Shown: positions 8,477-18,411 of the stretch, piece after piece | Layout of the letters: each line of letters begins with the position of its first letter | Position numbering within the stretch: position 1 is the stretch's first letter | From: Devosia algicola | Lineage (GTDB): Bacteria; Pseudomonadota; Alphaproteobacteria; Rhizobiales; Devosiaceae | Direction: 5' to 3' | DNA length: 64,000 nt | Assembly: GCF_028816455.1 (NCBI RefSeq) | Contig: NZ_CP118246.1 | Span: 868,001-932,000, forward strand | The notes under the pieces: generated by a model | Told to the model about the DNA's origin: nothing | Databases searched by the model: none | Seen by the model: the letters and a program-made list of their open reading frames with translations, nothing else | Translations under genes and position numbers: made by a program

Positions 8477-9655
8477 GTGACCGCTTCTGCCATTTTTACC
8501 GCCACCATCTATCCCTCGACCGCGGAAATTTCGGCCGCGAAGTGGAATCGGCTTATTCCGACCACGGACGGGCGAGCCGATAACCCCTTTCTGGATCACG
8601 CCTTTTTTCTGGCACTGGAACAGTCCGGATGCGCGACCGGTCAGACCGGCTGGCAACCGCAACACATTTTGCTAGAGAACGATGCCGGGCAAACGGTCGG
8701 CTTGATGCCGCTATTTCTAAAATCCCATTCGATGGGCGAATATGTCTTCGATCACGGTTGGGCCGATGCCTTTGAACGAGCGGGCGGCGCCTATTATCCA
8801 AAATTGCAATGTTCAGTGCCGTTCACGCCGGCCACGACGTCAAAACTACTGGTGCCCTCGCACGATCCAATCATCAGCGGTGCTCTTCTGGACACGGCAC
8901 AACAATTGGCAACGCAGCGCGGCGCATCATCCGTTCACCTGACATTCCTGCCCTCTAACGAGGCACAACTGGTCGAGCATGACAGCTGGCTGAGGCGCGT
9001 TGATACCCAGTTCCACTGGCATAACGACAATTTTGACACCTTCGACGACTTTCTCGGCACGCTGGCATCGCGCAAGCGCAAAACCATCAAACGCGAACGC
9101 CGAGACGCTTTGGCGGATGGTCTGACGGTAAAATGGCTGACAGGGTCCGATTTGATGGAACATCATTGGGATGCCTTTTACGATTTCTACGAGGACACCG
9201 GAGCGCGCAAATGGGGACGCCCCTATCTGAACCGTGAATTTTTCTCGCGACTCAACCAGACGATGGCAGATCAAATCGTCCTGATTCTGGCCTATGACGG
9301 CACCAAACCCATAGCGGGCGCGATAAATTTCATCGGCAAGGATCGGCTCTATGGTCGCAACTGGGGTGCGATTTGCGATGTCCCGTTCCTGCATTTCGAG
9401 GTCTGCTACTATCAGGCCATGGATTTCGCCATTGCCAATGGCTTGAAAATCGTTGAAGCCGGTGCCCAGGGGGAACACAAACTTGCCCGTGGCTATGCCC
9501 CCACAACCACCTATTCGGCCCACTGGATCGCCCATTCCGGCCTGCGCCACGCTGTCGCCGGTTTTCTGGAACAGGAACGGCTAGCCGTAGAACGGCAACA
9601 ACAGCTATTGGAACAATACACGCCCTTCCGAAAGGGCGAACGAACAGATCACTAG
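8477..9655 (+). CDS. GNAT-fold acetyltransferase, DUF482/FemAB-like
   Basis: 392-residue protein of the DUF482 (peptidogalycan-biosynthesis-like) GNAT family. Characteristic segments are DNPFLDHAFFLALEQSG near the N terminus, RKRKTIKRERR near 205, AGAINFIGKDRLYGRNWGA near 285 and EAGAQGEHKLARGY near 335. The substrate is unknown. The GTG at 8477 was chosen because homology-like sequence begins there; the in-frame stretch back to 8360 overlaps the GDPD end and looks random. The 97-base spacer holds only a 27-codon GTG ORF (8396-8479) overlapping the start, which I do not call. Confidence 0.85.
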   Translation: MTASAIFTATIYPSTAEISAAKWNRLIPTTDGRADNPFLDHAFFLALEQSGCATGQTGWQPQHILLENDAGQTVGLMPLFLKSHSMGEYVFDHGWADAFERAGGAYYPKLQCSVPFTPATTSKLLVPSHDPIISGALLDTAQQLATQRGASSVHLTFLPSNEAQLVEHDSWLRRVDTQFHWHNDNFDTFDDFLGTLASRKRKTIKRERRDALADGLTVKWLTGSDLMEHHWDAFYDFYEDTGARKWGRPYLNREFFSRLNQTMADQIVLILAYDGTKPIAGAINFIGKDRLYGRNWGAICDVPFLHFEVCYYQAMDFAIANGLKIVEAGAQGEHKLARGYAPTTTYSAHWIAHSGLRHAVAGFLEQERLAVERQQQLLEQYTPFRKGERTDH

Positions 9656-9724
9656 GGCCGCACACTTTCTCGCGGGGGCGGATGGCGATATGAATGCCCT
9701 TGAACCACAAATCGGACATTTTTC

Positions 9725-10852
9725 ATGAGCCTCTGGGATATCCCGATATTTGCGCTGCAGGCCTTCGTCGCCTTCATTGTGTCGACGTTGCTGTTTGATG
9801 CCCTGCATTATGTCTTGCATCGTTGGGAACAGTCGCGCTTCAAGCTGCTGCGCACTTTTTCATCATGGCACTGGGTGCATCACAAATTTCTCGGCCTCGA
9901 TATGCAGATCAATCCTGCATATGCAAAACAAAATATCTGGCTTCATATCCTGCCCGAATATTTGACCTCCTTGGCTGGCACGTTGATATTTTTGCTGGTC
10001 TTTCCGTGGCCGCCTATCGCGCTCGTTGTTGCTATTCGCACCTTCATGCTGGTGGGCACGCTCAAGGAAGAGGGCCTGGATTTCAACCACATGTCCATGG
10101 ATCGGGTCGGCGGCCAGCAGGGCCTGCTATGGGTCAACCAGAACTACCATGCAATGCACCATGTCTATCCGCACAATTTCTTCTCATCCTTTGTGAACAT
10201 GTTCGACCTGATCTTTGGCACAACGTGCCAGATAAAGGGGCGGCACTTTCTGGTAACCGGCTCCAATGGCGCCTATGGTGCCGCCATGGTCGAAAAACTG
10301 ACTGCACTTGGCGGCATCGTCGACACCGCCAAGTCCGGCGCCGACTTTGCGCCCGGTGACTATTCGGCCATGCAGGAAAAGCTGCAGCGCGCCGACGTTC
10401 TGGTGCTCGCCCACGGCGCCAAGACCGAACATTGCTGGGACGCCAACTACACCACCTTTGTTGATCTGATCGAGCAGTTTACGTCCATCGCCAAATCACG
10501 GCTCGCCCCGCCAGAAGTATGGGCCTTGGGATCCGAAGTCGAACTGCACGGTGATCTGGGCATGGACGAGCTAAAGGATTATTCGGCATCAAAGCGCGCC
10601 TTTGCGGCACGTGCTCGGCAGTTTTATTCAAGCCCGGACCTCATTTATCGCCATATCGTGCCGTCGTCTTTCACCTCGTCCATGGGCAAAGGCGCCATGA
10701 GTGCCAGGACGGCGGTCGCCATAACCATGTTCTTTGTCCGCCGTGGATTCAGTTACATACCCGTCACCCTGACGACCATGGCACTCTGGAACTATTTCCG
10801 CTTTCGCTATTTCCAGAAACCGCAGGCGCACGAGGCGCGACCAGCGCGATAA
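9725..10852 (+). CDS. Fatty acid hydroxylase / short-chain dehydrogenase fusion
   Basis: 375-residue two-domain protein. Residues 1-165 form a membrane sterol-desaturase-like di-iron domain with His motifs HYVLH, HWVHH and YHAMHH and two to four membrane spans. Residues 170-345 look like a Rossmann domain (LVTGSNGAYGAAMVEKL, then VLVLAHGAK and a DYSASKRAF segment that fits the YxxxK-type active site with an altered order). A C-terminal hydrophobic stretch lies near 335-355. Such bifunctional sterol desaturase/SDR proteins are annotated in related bacteria (recalled). A coupled hydroxylation and oxidation of a lipid is an inference. Confidence 0.82.
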   Translation: MSLWDIPIFALQAFVAFIVSTLLFDALHYVLHRWEQSRFKLLRTFSSWHWVHHKFLGLDMQINPAYAKQNIWLHILPEYLTSLAGTLIFLLVFPWPPIALVVAIRTFMLVGTLKEEGLDFNHMSMDRVGGQQGLLWVNQNYHAMHHVYPHNFFSSFVNMFDLIFGTTCQIKGRHFLVTGSNGAYGAAMVEKLTALGGIVDTAKSGADFAPGDYSAMQEKLQRADVLVLAHGAKTEHCWDANYTTFVDLIEQFTSIAKSRLAPPEVWALGSEVELHGDLGMDELKDYSASKRAFAARARQFYSSPDLIYRHIVPSSFTSSMGKGAMSARTAVAITMFFVRRGFSYIPVTLTTMALWNYFRFRYFQKPQAHEARPAR

Positions 10853-10915
10853 CGTCCCCCTTGGCATCGCGTCGCGCGGACGCTAGCGTGCCGGTATCGC
10901 AACGCGGACACTGCC

Positions 10916-11335
10916 ATGCAATATGATTCCAACAATATTTTCGCCAAAATGATCGCCGGTGAATTTTCGGCTCACAAGGTCGTTGAAACCGATTCAGCCC
11001 TGGTCATCATGGACGCCTTTCCACAGTCCAAAGGCCATGTGCTGATCATCCCCAAGGCCCCGTCTCGAAATCTTCTGGACGCCGACCCCGCAGTTCTCGC
11101 CGCAATAATGCCGCTGATCCAGCGCGTTGCCGTCGCCGTAAAGCAGGTAACTGGCGCCGATGGCATCCGGCTGGCCCAATCCAGCGAGGCTGCCGCGGGC
11201 CAGAGCGTTTTTCACCTCCACTTCCACATCATTCCGGTCGTTGAAGGCGCCTCACTGGGCACCCATGGCAGCGAGAAAGCCGACGACAGCGAATTGGCCG
11301 AACTCGCGAGCCAGATTGCCGCCGCATTGCAGTGA
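10916..11335 (+). CDS. HIT family nucleotide hydrolase
   Basis: 139-residue histidine-triad protein, probably hydrolysing AMP-linked substrates. It shows IFAKMIAGEFSAHKV at the N terminus, the SKGHVLIIPK strand, and the catalytic HLHFHIIP triad near residues 100-107. The end overlaps the DUF1275 gene by GTGA. The frame is intact. Confidence 0.92.
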   Translation: MQYDSNNIFAKMIAGEFSAHKVVETDSALVIMDAFPQSKGHVLIIPKAPSRNLLDADPAVLAAIMPLIQRVAVAVKQVTGADGIRLAQSSEAAAGQSVFHLHFHIIPVVEGASLGTHGSEKADDSELAELASQIAAALQ

Positions 11336-11976
11336 CCCCTCTTTCGAAACTGTCCATTGGCCTGCTGTTGACGCTGGCGGCAGGCTATACTGACGCCATT
11401 GGCTTTGTCCTGCTGGGTGGCTTTTTCACTTCATTCATGAGCGGCAATACTACCCAATTGGGCATCGACGTGACCACGGGCATGTTCGACCACGTCGCAA
11501 CGCTGCTCGCGCTCATATTGTTCTTTTTTGGGGGCGGCCTGACCGGCAGCCTGCTTGCTCACTGGAACAGTCGCTGGGCAAACGCGAGTGTAACCGCCCT
11601 GACCGGCGGCTATCTGGCGCTGGCCCTCATTCTATTCAGCGTCGGCATTCCTGCCGCTATCGCGCTATTGTTTCTGGCGGCGTCAGCCGGTTCCCAGAAC
11701 GCCATCCTCCGACCAATTGGCAGCGCCAGGCTTGGCACAACATTTGTGACAGGCACATTGTTCATGGCCAGCCAGGAACTGGCTCGAACTCTGGTGGACA
11801 AGAACACAAACCCGGTCTGGATTCAGCATCTGGCGGTCTGGGGCGCGCTCCTGATAGGAGCAGTGTGGGGCGCTATTGTTCACGCCAAGTTTGGTATATC
11901 CGCCCTGCTCCTGCCACTCACACTTTATCTGATGCTATGCGCCCGATCAGTTTGGGTGGCGTTTAGGGCACAATGA
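11332..11976 (+). CDS. DUF1275 (YoaK-like) membrane protein
   Basis: 214-residue integral membrane protein with about six hydrophobic helices and the family hallmark AAGYTDAIGF followed by FFTSFMSGNTTQLG near the N terminus. DUF1275 proteins have no settled function. It starts with GTG overlapping the HIT stop, so the pair is coupled. It converges on clpA, and the terminator between them faces clpA. Confidence 0.85.
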   Translation: MTPLSKLSIGLLLTLAAGYTDAIGFVLLGGFFTSFMSGNTTQLGIDVTTGMFDHVATLLALILFFFGGGLTGSLLAHWNSRWANASVTALTGGYLALALILFSVGIPAAIALLFLAASAGSQNAILRPIGSARLGTTFVTGTLFMASQELARTLVDKNTNPVWIQHLAVWGALLIGAVWGAIVHAKFGISALLLPLTLYLMLCARSVWVAFRAQ

Positions 11977-11985
11977 GCGCCGCGA

Positions 11986-12015
11986 TAAAAAGGCCGGGAA
12001 CAGTGCCCCGGCCTC
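11986..12015 (-). terminator. Rho-independent terminator after clpA
   Basis: Minus-strand hairpin AGGCCGGGG / CCCGGCCT with a short loop, followed by TTTTTAT. It lies about 20 bases beyond the inferred clpA stop. In the sequence as given, the clpA frame runs straight through this hairpin, which supports the view that the stop was lost to an inserted base. Confidence 0.88.
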
Positions 12016-12036
12016 CCCTATTGGCTTCTGTCAAAT

Positions 12037-14386
12037 TCAGGCTCTTTTGAGCAGCCTTGGACGATTTCTTGCGCGGACCAGGTATGGCCTTTGGCTTGGC
12101 TGGGCGCGGCGGTACCGCGATCAGTTCCAGCTTGGCTTCATCACCAACGCCGACGACGGCAACGGTTACCGTACCGCCATTGACCAGTTCACCGAACAGC
12201 ACCTGCTCTGCCAACGGCTTTTTGACGTATTCCTGAATAACCCGGCCAAGAGGTCGGGCGCCCATCCGCTCGTCATAACCCTTCTCCGCCAGCCAATCGG
12301 CTGCTTCCGGTGTCAGATTGATGGTAACGCCGCGTTCGGCCAATTGACCCTCAAGCTGCAATACAAACTTTTCGACAACCCGGCGAACCACATCGCCCGG
12401 CAATGGCGCAAACGAAATAATGGCATCGAGACGGTTGCGGAATTCGGGCGTGAACAGACGATTGATTGCCTCTTCATCGTCACCTTGTTCACGCTTGCGA
12501 CCAAACCCGATAGGCGACTTTTGAAGTTCCATTGCCCCGACATTTGAAGTCATGATCAGGATCACATTGCGGAAGTCCACGGACTTGCCATTGTGGTCCG
12601 TCAGCTTGCCGTGGTCCATCACCTGCAACAAGATGTTGTAGAGGTCAGGATGCGCTTTCTCGATCTCGTCCAGCAGCACGACGCAGTGCGGATGCTGGTC
12701 AACGCCATCGGTCAACAGACCGCCCTGATCAAACCCGACATAGCCCGGGGGGCGCCAATCAGGCGTGACACCGTGTGGCGCTCCATATATTCGCTCATAT
12801 CAAAGCGTAACAGCTCGACCCCAAGCGTATCTGCCAATTGCTTGGCCGCCTCGGTCTTGCCTACACCGGTCGGTCCGGTGAACAGATAAGACCCAATGGG
12901 TTTTTCGGGTTCACGCAGGCCCGCCCGCGCCAGCTTGATCGCCGAGGACAAGGCGGTTATCGCCGCGTCCTGCCCGAACACGACCGTCTTCAGGTTGCTT
13001 TCGAGACTGGCCAGCATCTCGGCATCGGTTTTCGACACCGACTTTGGCGGGATGCGAGCAATCGTTGCAACGGTCGCTTCGATGTCTTCGACATCGATGA
13101 TCGCCTTGCGCTTGTCCTCCGCCAACAGCATCTGGCTGGCACCGGTTTCGTCAATCACGTCGATTGCCTTGTCCGGTAATTTCCGGTCATTGATATAGCG
13201 GGCCGACAATTCCACTGCCGCGGTCAGTGCCTCATCAGTAAATTTGAGTTTGTGGAATTCCTCATAATAGGGCCGCAAGCCTTTGATGATCTCGATGGTG
13301 TCGACGATTGAAGGCTCATTGACGTCAATCTTCTGGAAACGACGCACCAGCGCCCGATCCTTCTCGAAAAACTGCCGATATTCTTTGTAGGTCGTCGACC
13401 CAATGCAGCGGATGGTGCCCGAGGCCAGCGCAGGCTTGAGTAGGTTGGACGCATCCAATGCACCACCCGAAGTTGCTCCAGCGCCGATCATCGTATGAAT
13501 CTCGTCGATGAACAGCACCGCATTCGGATGCTTTTCCAACTCCTTCATCACCGCTTTGAGGCGCTCCTCAAAATCACCGCGATAGCGGGTGCCCGCCAGC
13601 AGCGAACCGATATCAAGCGCATAGATCACCGTTTCCTTGAGAACCTCAGGAACATCGCCTTCTGTGATCTTGCGGGCTAACCCCTCCGCAATCGCGGTTT
13701 TGCCGACGCCAGCGTCACCGACATAGATTGGGTTGTTCTTCGAGCGGCGGCACAGCACCTGTATGGTGCGCCTCAACTCAGTGTCGCGGCCGATCAGTGG
13801 ATCGATCTTGCCATTTCGCGCCTTGGCGTTGAGATCAACGCAAAAGTCAGCAAGCGCCGAACTTTTGGCGCTTTCGGTGCGCCCGCCTTCGGTAGCGCCT
13901 TCCTCACCATCTTCGGTACCGTGGATCTTTCGATCAACGTTGGGGCCGGATTTGGTGATGCCATGGGAAATGAAATTGATGGCGTCGAGCCGACTCATAT
14001 CCTGCTGTTCAAGGAAATAAGCTGCGTGGCTTTCCCGCTCGGCAAATATAGCCACCAGCACATTGGCACCCGTCACTTCCTCGCGACCCGAGGATTGCAC
14101 ATGGATAACCGCGCGTTGAATAACCCGCTGAAATGCGGCCGTCGGGCGCGCGTCCTGGCCGTTGGCAACGATCAGACTGTCCAGGCTCTTCATTGATAAA
14201 ATCTTCCAGATCCCCCTTGAGGGCATCCACATCCACATCACATCCGGCCAGAACTGCGATGGTTTCACGGTCATCAGTCAAGGCAAGCAGCAAATGCTCA
14301 AGCGTTGCAAATTCATGCGACCGCTCGCGAGCCAGGTTCATTGCCTGATGCAGGGCTTTCTCAAGTCCACGGGAGAATGAGGGCAT
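12037..14386 (-). CDS. clpA: ClpA, ATP-dependent Clp protease unfoldase (three indels)
   Basis: Hexameric AAA+ unfoldase that feeds substrates to ClpP and works with ClpS, encoded just upstream. The N-domain (1-140) begins [20 protein letters not shown]1 has Walker [10 protein letters not shown] and the FIDEIH Walker B; D2 has GPTGVGKTE and [11 protein letters not shown]. There are three breaks: an extra base in CAGGCTC at 14182-14188, one base missing from the run at 12747-12752 (expected [14 protein letters not shown]), and an extra base in CAGGCTC at 12038-12044 that hides a TGA after AAQKS. Restored length is 782 residues, normal for ClpA. Confidence 0.93.
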
Positions 14387-14396
14387 TGTCAGGCTC

Positions 14397-14807
14397 CTAT
14401 TGTTTTTCCATCACGCATTGCAGCGGATGTTGGTTCTTGCGGGCGATATCCATGACGCGGGTCACCTTGGTTTCGGCGACCTCGTAGGGATAGACACCAC
14501 ACTCTCCCACGCCTTTTTGATGTACATGCATCATGATTTGAAACGCATCCTCTCGGGACTTGTTGAACACGTCCTGAAGCACCAGCACGACAAATTCCTG
14601 TGGGGTGTAATCGTCATTCAGTAGCAGCACCCGATAAAGGCTCGGGCGTTTGGTTTTGGGCCGGGTCTTTGTAACCGTTCCGGTTTCAAACCCGGTCTTG
14701 CCGTCGTCGGCATCGTCCTTGTCCGGTCCGGCACGCAAAACATCAGCTGCCTCGGGCAGTTTCCCGGGCCTACGCGGCGCATGGTGGACGGTCGGTCGTG
14801 TGGTCAT
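14397..14807 (-). CDS. clpS: ClpS adaptor for N-degron substrates
   Basis: 136-residue adaptor that delivers N-degron proteins to ClpA. The conserved core [17 protein letters not shown] is near residue 72, followed by [21 protein letters not shown] and the C-terminal LQCVMEKQ. The ATG at 14807 (MTTRPTVHH) was chosen; the frame stays open upstream to 15035, but that stretch has no recognisable character. It is separated by ten bases from clpA in the same direction. Confidence 0.93.
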   Translation of the reverse strand: MTTRPTVHHAPRRPGKLPEAADVLRAGPDKDDADDGKTGFETGTVTKTRPKTKRPSLYRVLLLNDDYTPQEFVVLVLQDVFNKSREDAFQIMMHVHQKGVGECGVYPYEVAETKVTRVMDIARKNQHPLQCVMEKQ

Positions 14808-15138
14808 GGCAAAGTGCCGATCGAGATAAAAGCGAAGCAGCCTAGTGAGACCATTATGTAGGCAAAAACCCGCCGGTGTTAAGGCCCTATCCTTCTCATA
14901 TTTGTGACCACCAATTTTGCGCAGCAAAGTGCTGGCTGTCATCGCGTTGCCTGCGCCAAACGTAAAATCCACTACGGCATCGACAAAACTACCTTGCATT
15001 TTACGGATTCGTAACGGCCCACCGATAAGTTGCAACCAGTTTAGACGCGAAATTGGCTAGGGGCAGCCGAGTTCACGTCACGCGTAACCAGTTGTGTACG
15101 AACACAGAAGTGTTCGAGAGTTTGAGTTGGAGTACCGG
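14808..15138. other. Divergent spacer between clpS and the carboxypeptidase
   Basis: About 330 bases between divergent genes. An open minus-strand frame in line with clpS covers most of it but shows no family resemblance. It must hold promoters for both sides, yet I find no convincing -35/-10 pair and no RNA gene. Confidence 0.5.
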
Positions 15139-16720
15139 GTGGCTTTTCAGGCGCAATCCCAATGGCGTGCAGTTTTTGCACGTGCCCTAGCGACCGCATT
15201 CATTTGCATGGCCGCACTGATCCCAACGGTGGTGCCGGTCCAGGCCATTGAAAACCTGCGAAAATATGCGGGTATCGTGGTTGATGCGAAATCCGGCAAA
15301 GTCATGTATGAGAGCGCAGCCGATAGCGCGCGCTATCCAGCGTCCGTGACCAAGGTCATGACGCTCTATATTCTGTTTCAGGAGCCTGTCGGCCGGCAAC
15401 ATCAAACTCTCCACCAAGATGAAGGTCTCGGCCCACGCTGCCGCAGCGGTCCCCACCAAACTTGGCCTGCGCGCCGGTTCGACCATTTCGGTGGAAGACG
15501 CAATCAAGTCGATTGTCACCATTTCCGCCAACGATATTGCGCGGGTTATCGCAGAAAACATTTCCGGCACTGAAGAAAAATTCGCCCAACGAATGACAGC
15601 CACGGCGCGGGCTCTGGGCATGCGCAACACCACCTACCGTAATGCATCGGGCCTGCCAGACGGGGCGCAGCGAACCACCGTGCGCGATCAGGCAATCCTC
15701 GGTATCGCCGTCTATCAGCACTTCCCCACCTATTATAGCTATTTCCAGACCCGCAGTTTTTCCTATGGCCGCAAAACCTATGGCAATCACAATCGGGTGT
15801 TGGGTTATATGGGGGCGGTCGATGGCATCAAAACCGGCTACATCAATGCCGCCGGCTCCAATTTGCTGACCGCCGCTCGCAAGGACAATCGCCATATCGT
15901 TGTCGTCGCATTCGGCTTCAACTCCTCCGCATCGCGCGATCAGAAAGTGCGCGAACTGGTCGCAAAATACCTGCCAAAAGGCCGTCGCGGCGACTATTTG
16001 CGCACCGCACTGATCCCTCAGCCGGGTCGTGAAGGCAGCACCCGTGTTGCTGTTGCCCAGACCGCGCCCGAAAATACCTTTGTCGAACCGATGCCGGTTC
16101 CGGGGTTCCGCCTTGCCGAGCTTGTGGCACAAAATGGCGCCCGGCCTGCCGCGCTGCCCCAGGCGGCACCCGCCACCGTGCAAGTTGCCAGTGTTGCGCC
16201 AACGCCCGCACCGATGCCAGCCGATCTTGGCCTGCAGCCCGCAGTGCAGGCGGCGAACATTTTGGCAGCACCATCTCAGGCACCACAGCCCGCTTATCCG
16301 TCCCAGGATGTCATTGGCGCATGGCTGAGCGATACCTACAAACTCGGCGCGCCCCCAACCGCCCTTGGACAAACAGCGCCCTCCGCACCCCTCCTTCCGC
16401 CCGTTGGGGTCAATAACGACCAGCCAGTAGATCTCATGACCAGCGGCAGCATTGCCGAAATCGACACGCCGACACCCGGCGGCTGGGTCGTACAGATCGG
16501 TGCCGCGCCATCAGAGGCCAGCGCTCGCTCCATGCTCAGCGATGCCACGGGCAAATTGGCAAGTCTCAAAGATGCGCGCTCTTACGTCGAGCGCTTCGAA
16601 AAGAGCGGTAAAATCTTCTTCCGCGCTCGCTTCACCGGTTTTGGTGGACGCGATGACGCGATCAATGTTTGCAGCCAGCTGAAGCAGCAAAAACTAAGCT
16701 GCCTGGCCATGCAGAGCTGA
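15139..16720 (+). CDS. D-alanyl-D-alanine carboxypeptidase with SPOR domain (one frameshift)
   Basis: Periplasmic class-C-type penicillin-binding protein that trims peptidoglycan stem peptides. A hydrophobic signal segment (about 15-33) leads to the catalytic domain with SVTK (Ser-x-x-Lys), SAND as the SxN motif and KTGY as the KTG box. A long Pro/Ala-rich linker (about 330-430) connects to a C-terminal SPOR domain (GWVVQIGA to the end), which in other proteins binds denuded septal glycan. The frame breaks at GAGCCTG (15382-15388); the restored sequence reads FQELSAGNIKLSTKMKVS. Start GTG 15139 gives 526 residues; GTG 15094 is an alternative. Confidence 0.9.
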
Positions 16721-16801
16721 ACCTGACGACCCCGCGCCGGAAAAAAGCCGGTCCGGCAATAATTCTTTCGACTTTTTGGTGCCTGTGTACGGAGTAGACC
16801 A

Positions 16802-17080
16802 ATGAGTGAAGTGACGGCCCTGAGTGAACTGGCCAATTTTGTGGGTAAATCCGCCTTGTCTTCGGGCGACGCAGCCCTCACGCGCCAGACAATGAACGAC
16901 ATAATTTCGCGGATTCAGCCGCGTCCGGTCCGTCGCACTGTCGGCGACCTGTTAGGCGCTGTGCTGGCCCTGTCTGCCCGAACACGTCGGCATGGGCGCC
17001 CACGCACCCGCGTTGAACTCGATGTGTTCTCGCCCGCTGGTCAACGCGCCGTACGCATGAAGCTGGGCTACCACGAATAG
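16802..17080 (+). CDS. Unrecognised 92-residue protein
   Basis: I do not recognise this protein. It begins MSEVTALSELANFVGKSALS and is predicted mostly helical, with a basic Arg-rich middle (RPVRRTVGDLLGA, then ARTRRHGRPRTRVE) and no signal peptide or clear membrane segment. The ATG at 16802 has an ACGGAG-like ribosome binding site 8-12 bases upstream. Codon use matches its neighbours. It sits alone between the carboxypeptidase and a convergent DUF1489 gene. Confidence 0.65.
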   Translation: MSEVTALSELANFVGKSALSSGDAALTRQTMNDIISRIQPRPVRRTVGDLLGAVLALSARTRRHGRPRTRVELDVFSPAGQRAVRMKLGYHE

Positions 17081-17128
17081 GCTGACGACACCTGCCGCGA
17101 GCGAACGAGCCCGAGTAGGAAACAGCGC

Positions 17129-17554
17129 CTATATCAGTCCCAGCCGCACCAGATCGGCCGCAAGTTCTTCCGAGCCGGCATTACCGCCAGCAGCAATATC
17201 GGGCGGCGCATCTTTGCTGTCGAGATAGCGCCAACCCTGAAACGGGCGGCGCGGATAGGGAACCGTGCGGTGCAAATCCCTACTCATGATAATATCGCAG
17301 TAATTCTTGCCTTCCGCATCGGTATACGGCGTCAACCGCAATATCGGTTGCCTGCAGCTAATAAGACCGCCAATCACCCAGTATATCGAGGCAATGCCTT
17401 CAATCTCGCTGGCGCGCCGAGGCATCATCCGGGTGCGGTGAACATGCACCTCCTCACCATAGTCGGCGCCCCACCAGTGAGAGCGTTCGTTTCGATAGCT
17501 TTCAAGCTCCTCAACGCTGGAAACGCCCACGCACAGCTTCACGATGTGAATCAT
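17129..17554 (-). CDS. DUF1489 family protein
   Basis: 141-residue protein resembling the alphaproteobacterial DUF1489 family, of unknown function. Recognisable segments are MIHIVKLCVGVSSVEEL, the HVHRTRMMPRRASEI block, SIYWVIGGLISCRQPIL and the C-terminal PYPRRPFQGWRYL. It overlaps the upstream GST gene by four bases (ATGA), so the two form an operon. Confidence 0.85.
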   Translation of the reverse strand: MIHIVKLCVGVSSVEELESYRNERSHWWGADYGEEVHVHRTRMMPRRASEIEGIASIYWVIGGLISCRQPILRLTPYTDAEGKNYCDIIMSRDLHRTVPYPRRPFQGWRYLDSKDAPPDIAAGGNAGSEELAADLVRLGLI

Positions 17555-18228
17555 GCCAGAGTGCCTCTCGACACCGTTCCCTGTATTACATCGATCTCGT
17601 CGTCATCGAGGATCCACGGCTCCTTAAGCGCTTCGGCCCGCCACGCCTGAAACGCTGGGAGGCCATAAATGGCCTCAACATACTCGTTCAGCACGTCCGA
17701 CATCGGCAGTTCATAAGTTCTCAAACGCGTCGCCAACGGCGCATACATCGCATCAGCCGCACAGAAATGCCCAAACAGGAACGGCCCGCCCGACCGGGCC
17801 AGCAAGCCTCCTAAAAGGGTTTCAATACGATGCAGGTCTTGCGCAACGACGTCGAGCGCCACTTTTCCAGGATGTGACGCGCGTAAATTCATCGGCGCGT
17901 TGCTGCGTAACGCCAAAAAACCGGCATGCATTTCCGCGCTTGCTGCCCGCGCCAGTGCACGCTCGGCCATGGATTGCGGCCAAATAGCCTTGTCAGGAAA
18001 TTTGTCGGCCAGATATTCGATAATGGCAATGGTTTCGGGCACCACCAGATCGTCGTCGATCAAAACCGGGACCTTGCCCGTCGGTGAGCGTTCGTGCAGC
18101 GTTTCGCGCCAACGCGGTCCGCTCAATTGTAATAGCTCATCATCAAAATCAATGTCGAAATGAACAAGAACCAGCCAGGGGCGCAGCGACCACGTCGAAT
18201 AATTGCGGTTGCCAATCAGAATTTTCAT
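17551..18228 (-). CDS. Glutathione S-transferase family protein
   Basis: 225-residue cytosolic GST-fold protein. The thioredoxin-like N-terminal domain reads MKILIGNRNYSTWSLRPW, with a Ser in the usual GSH-activating region, then GKVPVLIDDDLVVPETIAI, where PET/E-S is the gamma-Glu binding spot. An all-helical C-terminal domain follows from about residue 85. The substrate is unknown. ATG 18228 was preferred over the in-frame 18246, whose extra MCRRCW has no support. A terminator for the preceding small gene lies just upstream. Confidence 0.85.
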   Translation of the reverse strand: MKILIGNRNYSTWSLRPWLVLVHFDIDFDDELLQLSGPRWRETLHERSPTGKVPVLIDDDLVVPETIAIIEYLADKFPDKAIWPQSMAERALARAASAEMHAGFLALRSNAPMNLRASHPGKVALDVVAQDLHRIETLLGGLLARSGGPFLFGHFCAADAMYAPLATRLRTYELPMSDVLNEYVEAIYGLPAFQAWRAEALKEPWILDDDEIDVIQGTVSRGTLA

Positions 18229-18244
18229 CCAACATCTCCTGCAC

Positions 18245-18281
18245 AAAAAAGTAAGGGCGCCGGTGGCCGGGCGCCCTTACC
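18245..18281 (-). terminator. Rho-independent terminator upstream of the GST gene
   Basis: Minus-strand stem GTAAGGGCGCC / GGCGCCCTTAC with a short loop, followed by TTTTTT. It ends the transcript of the tiny gene at 18310-18411 and shows that this region is transcribed on its own. Confidence 0.88.
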
Positions 18282-18309
18282 ATATTCTTGTAGTGAAAAA
18301 CTCTGCGTA

Positions 18310-18411
18310 CTAAACGCCAGCAACCACGGTAAGCACCAATCCCATCGACAATAAGCAAACCAGTGTCCAGGTTGCCGCTCGCCACATATTGGCCTTCGGT
18401 TGACTTCGCAT
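18310..18411 (-). CDS. Tiny single-span membrane protein (33 residues)
   Basis: The ORF is MRSQPKANMWRA followed by a hydrophobic helix of about 20 residues ending VVAGV. A clear AGGAG ribosome binding site (plus strand 18417-18421) lies five bases before the ATG, and a strong terminator follows 29 bases after the stop. Positively charged N terminus plus one helix is the usual layout of small inner-membrane proteins. I know no named family. The signals on both sides make a real gene more likely than chance. Confidence 0.6.
   Translation of the reverse strand: MRSQPKANMWRAATWTLVCLLSMGLVLTVVAGV

Noticed and set aside
8396..8479. 27-codon GTG ORF ending in a GTGA overlap with the acetyltransferase start
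   Set aside because: Too short and without a ribosome binding site or sequence character; the overlap is likely chance.
15356..16372. 338-codon minus-strand ORF antisense to the carboxypeptidase
   Set aside because: Gly/Ala/Arg-rich shadow frame with no start context or family resemblance.
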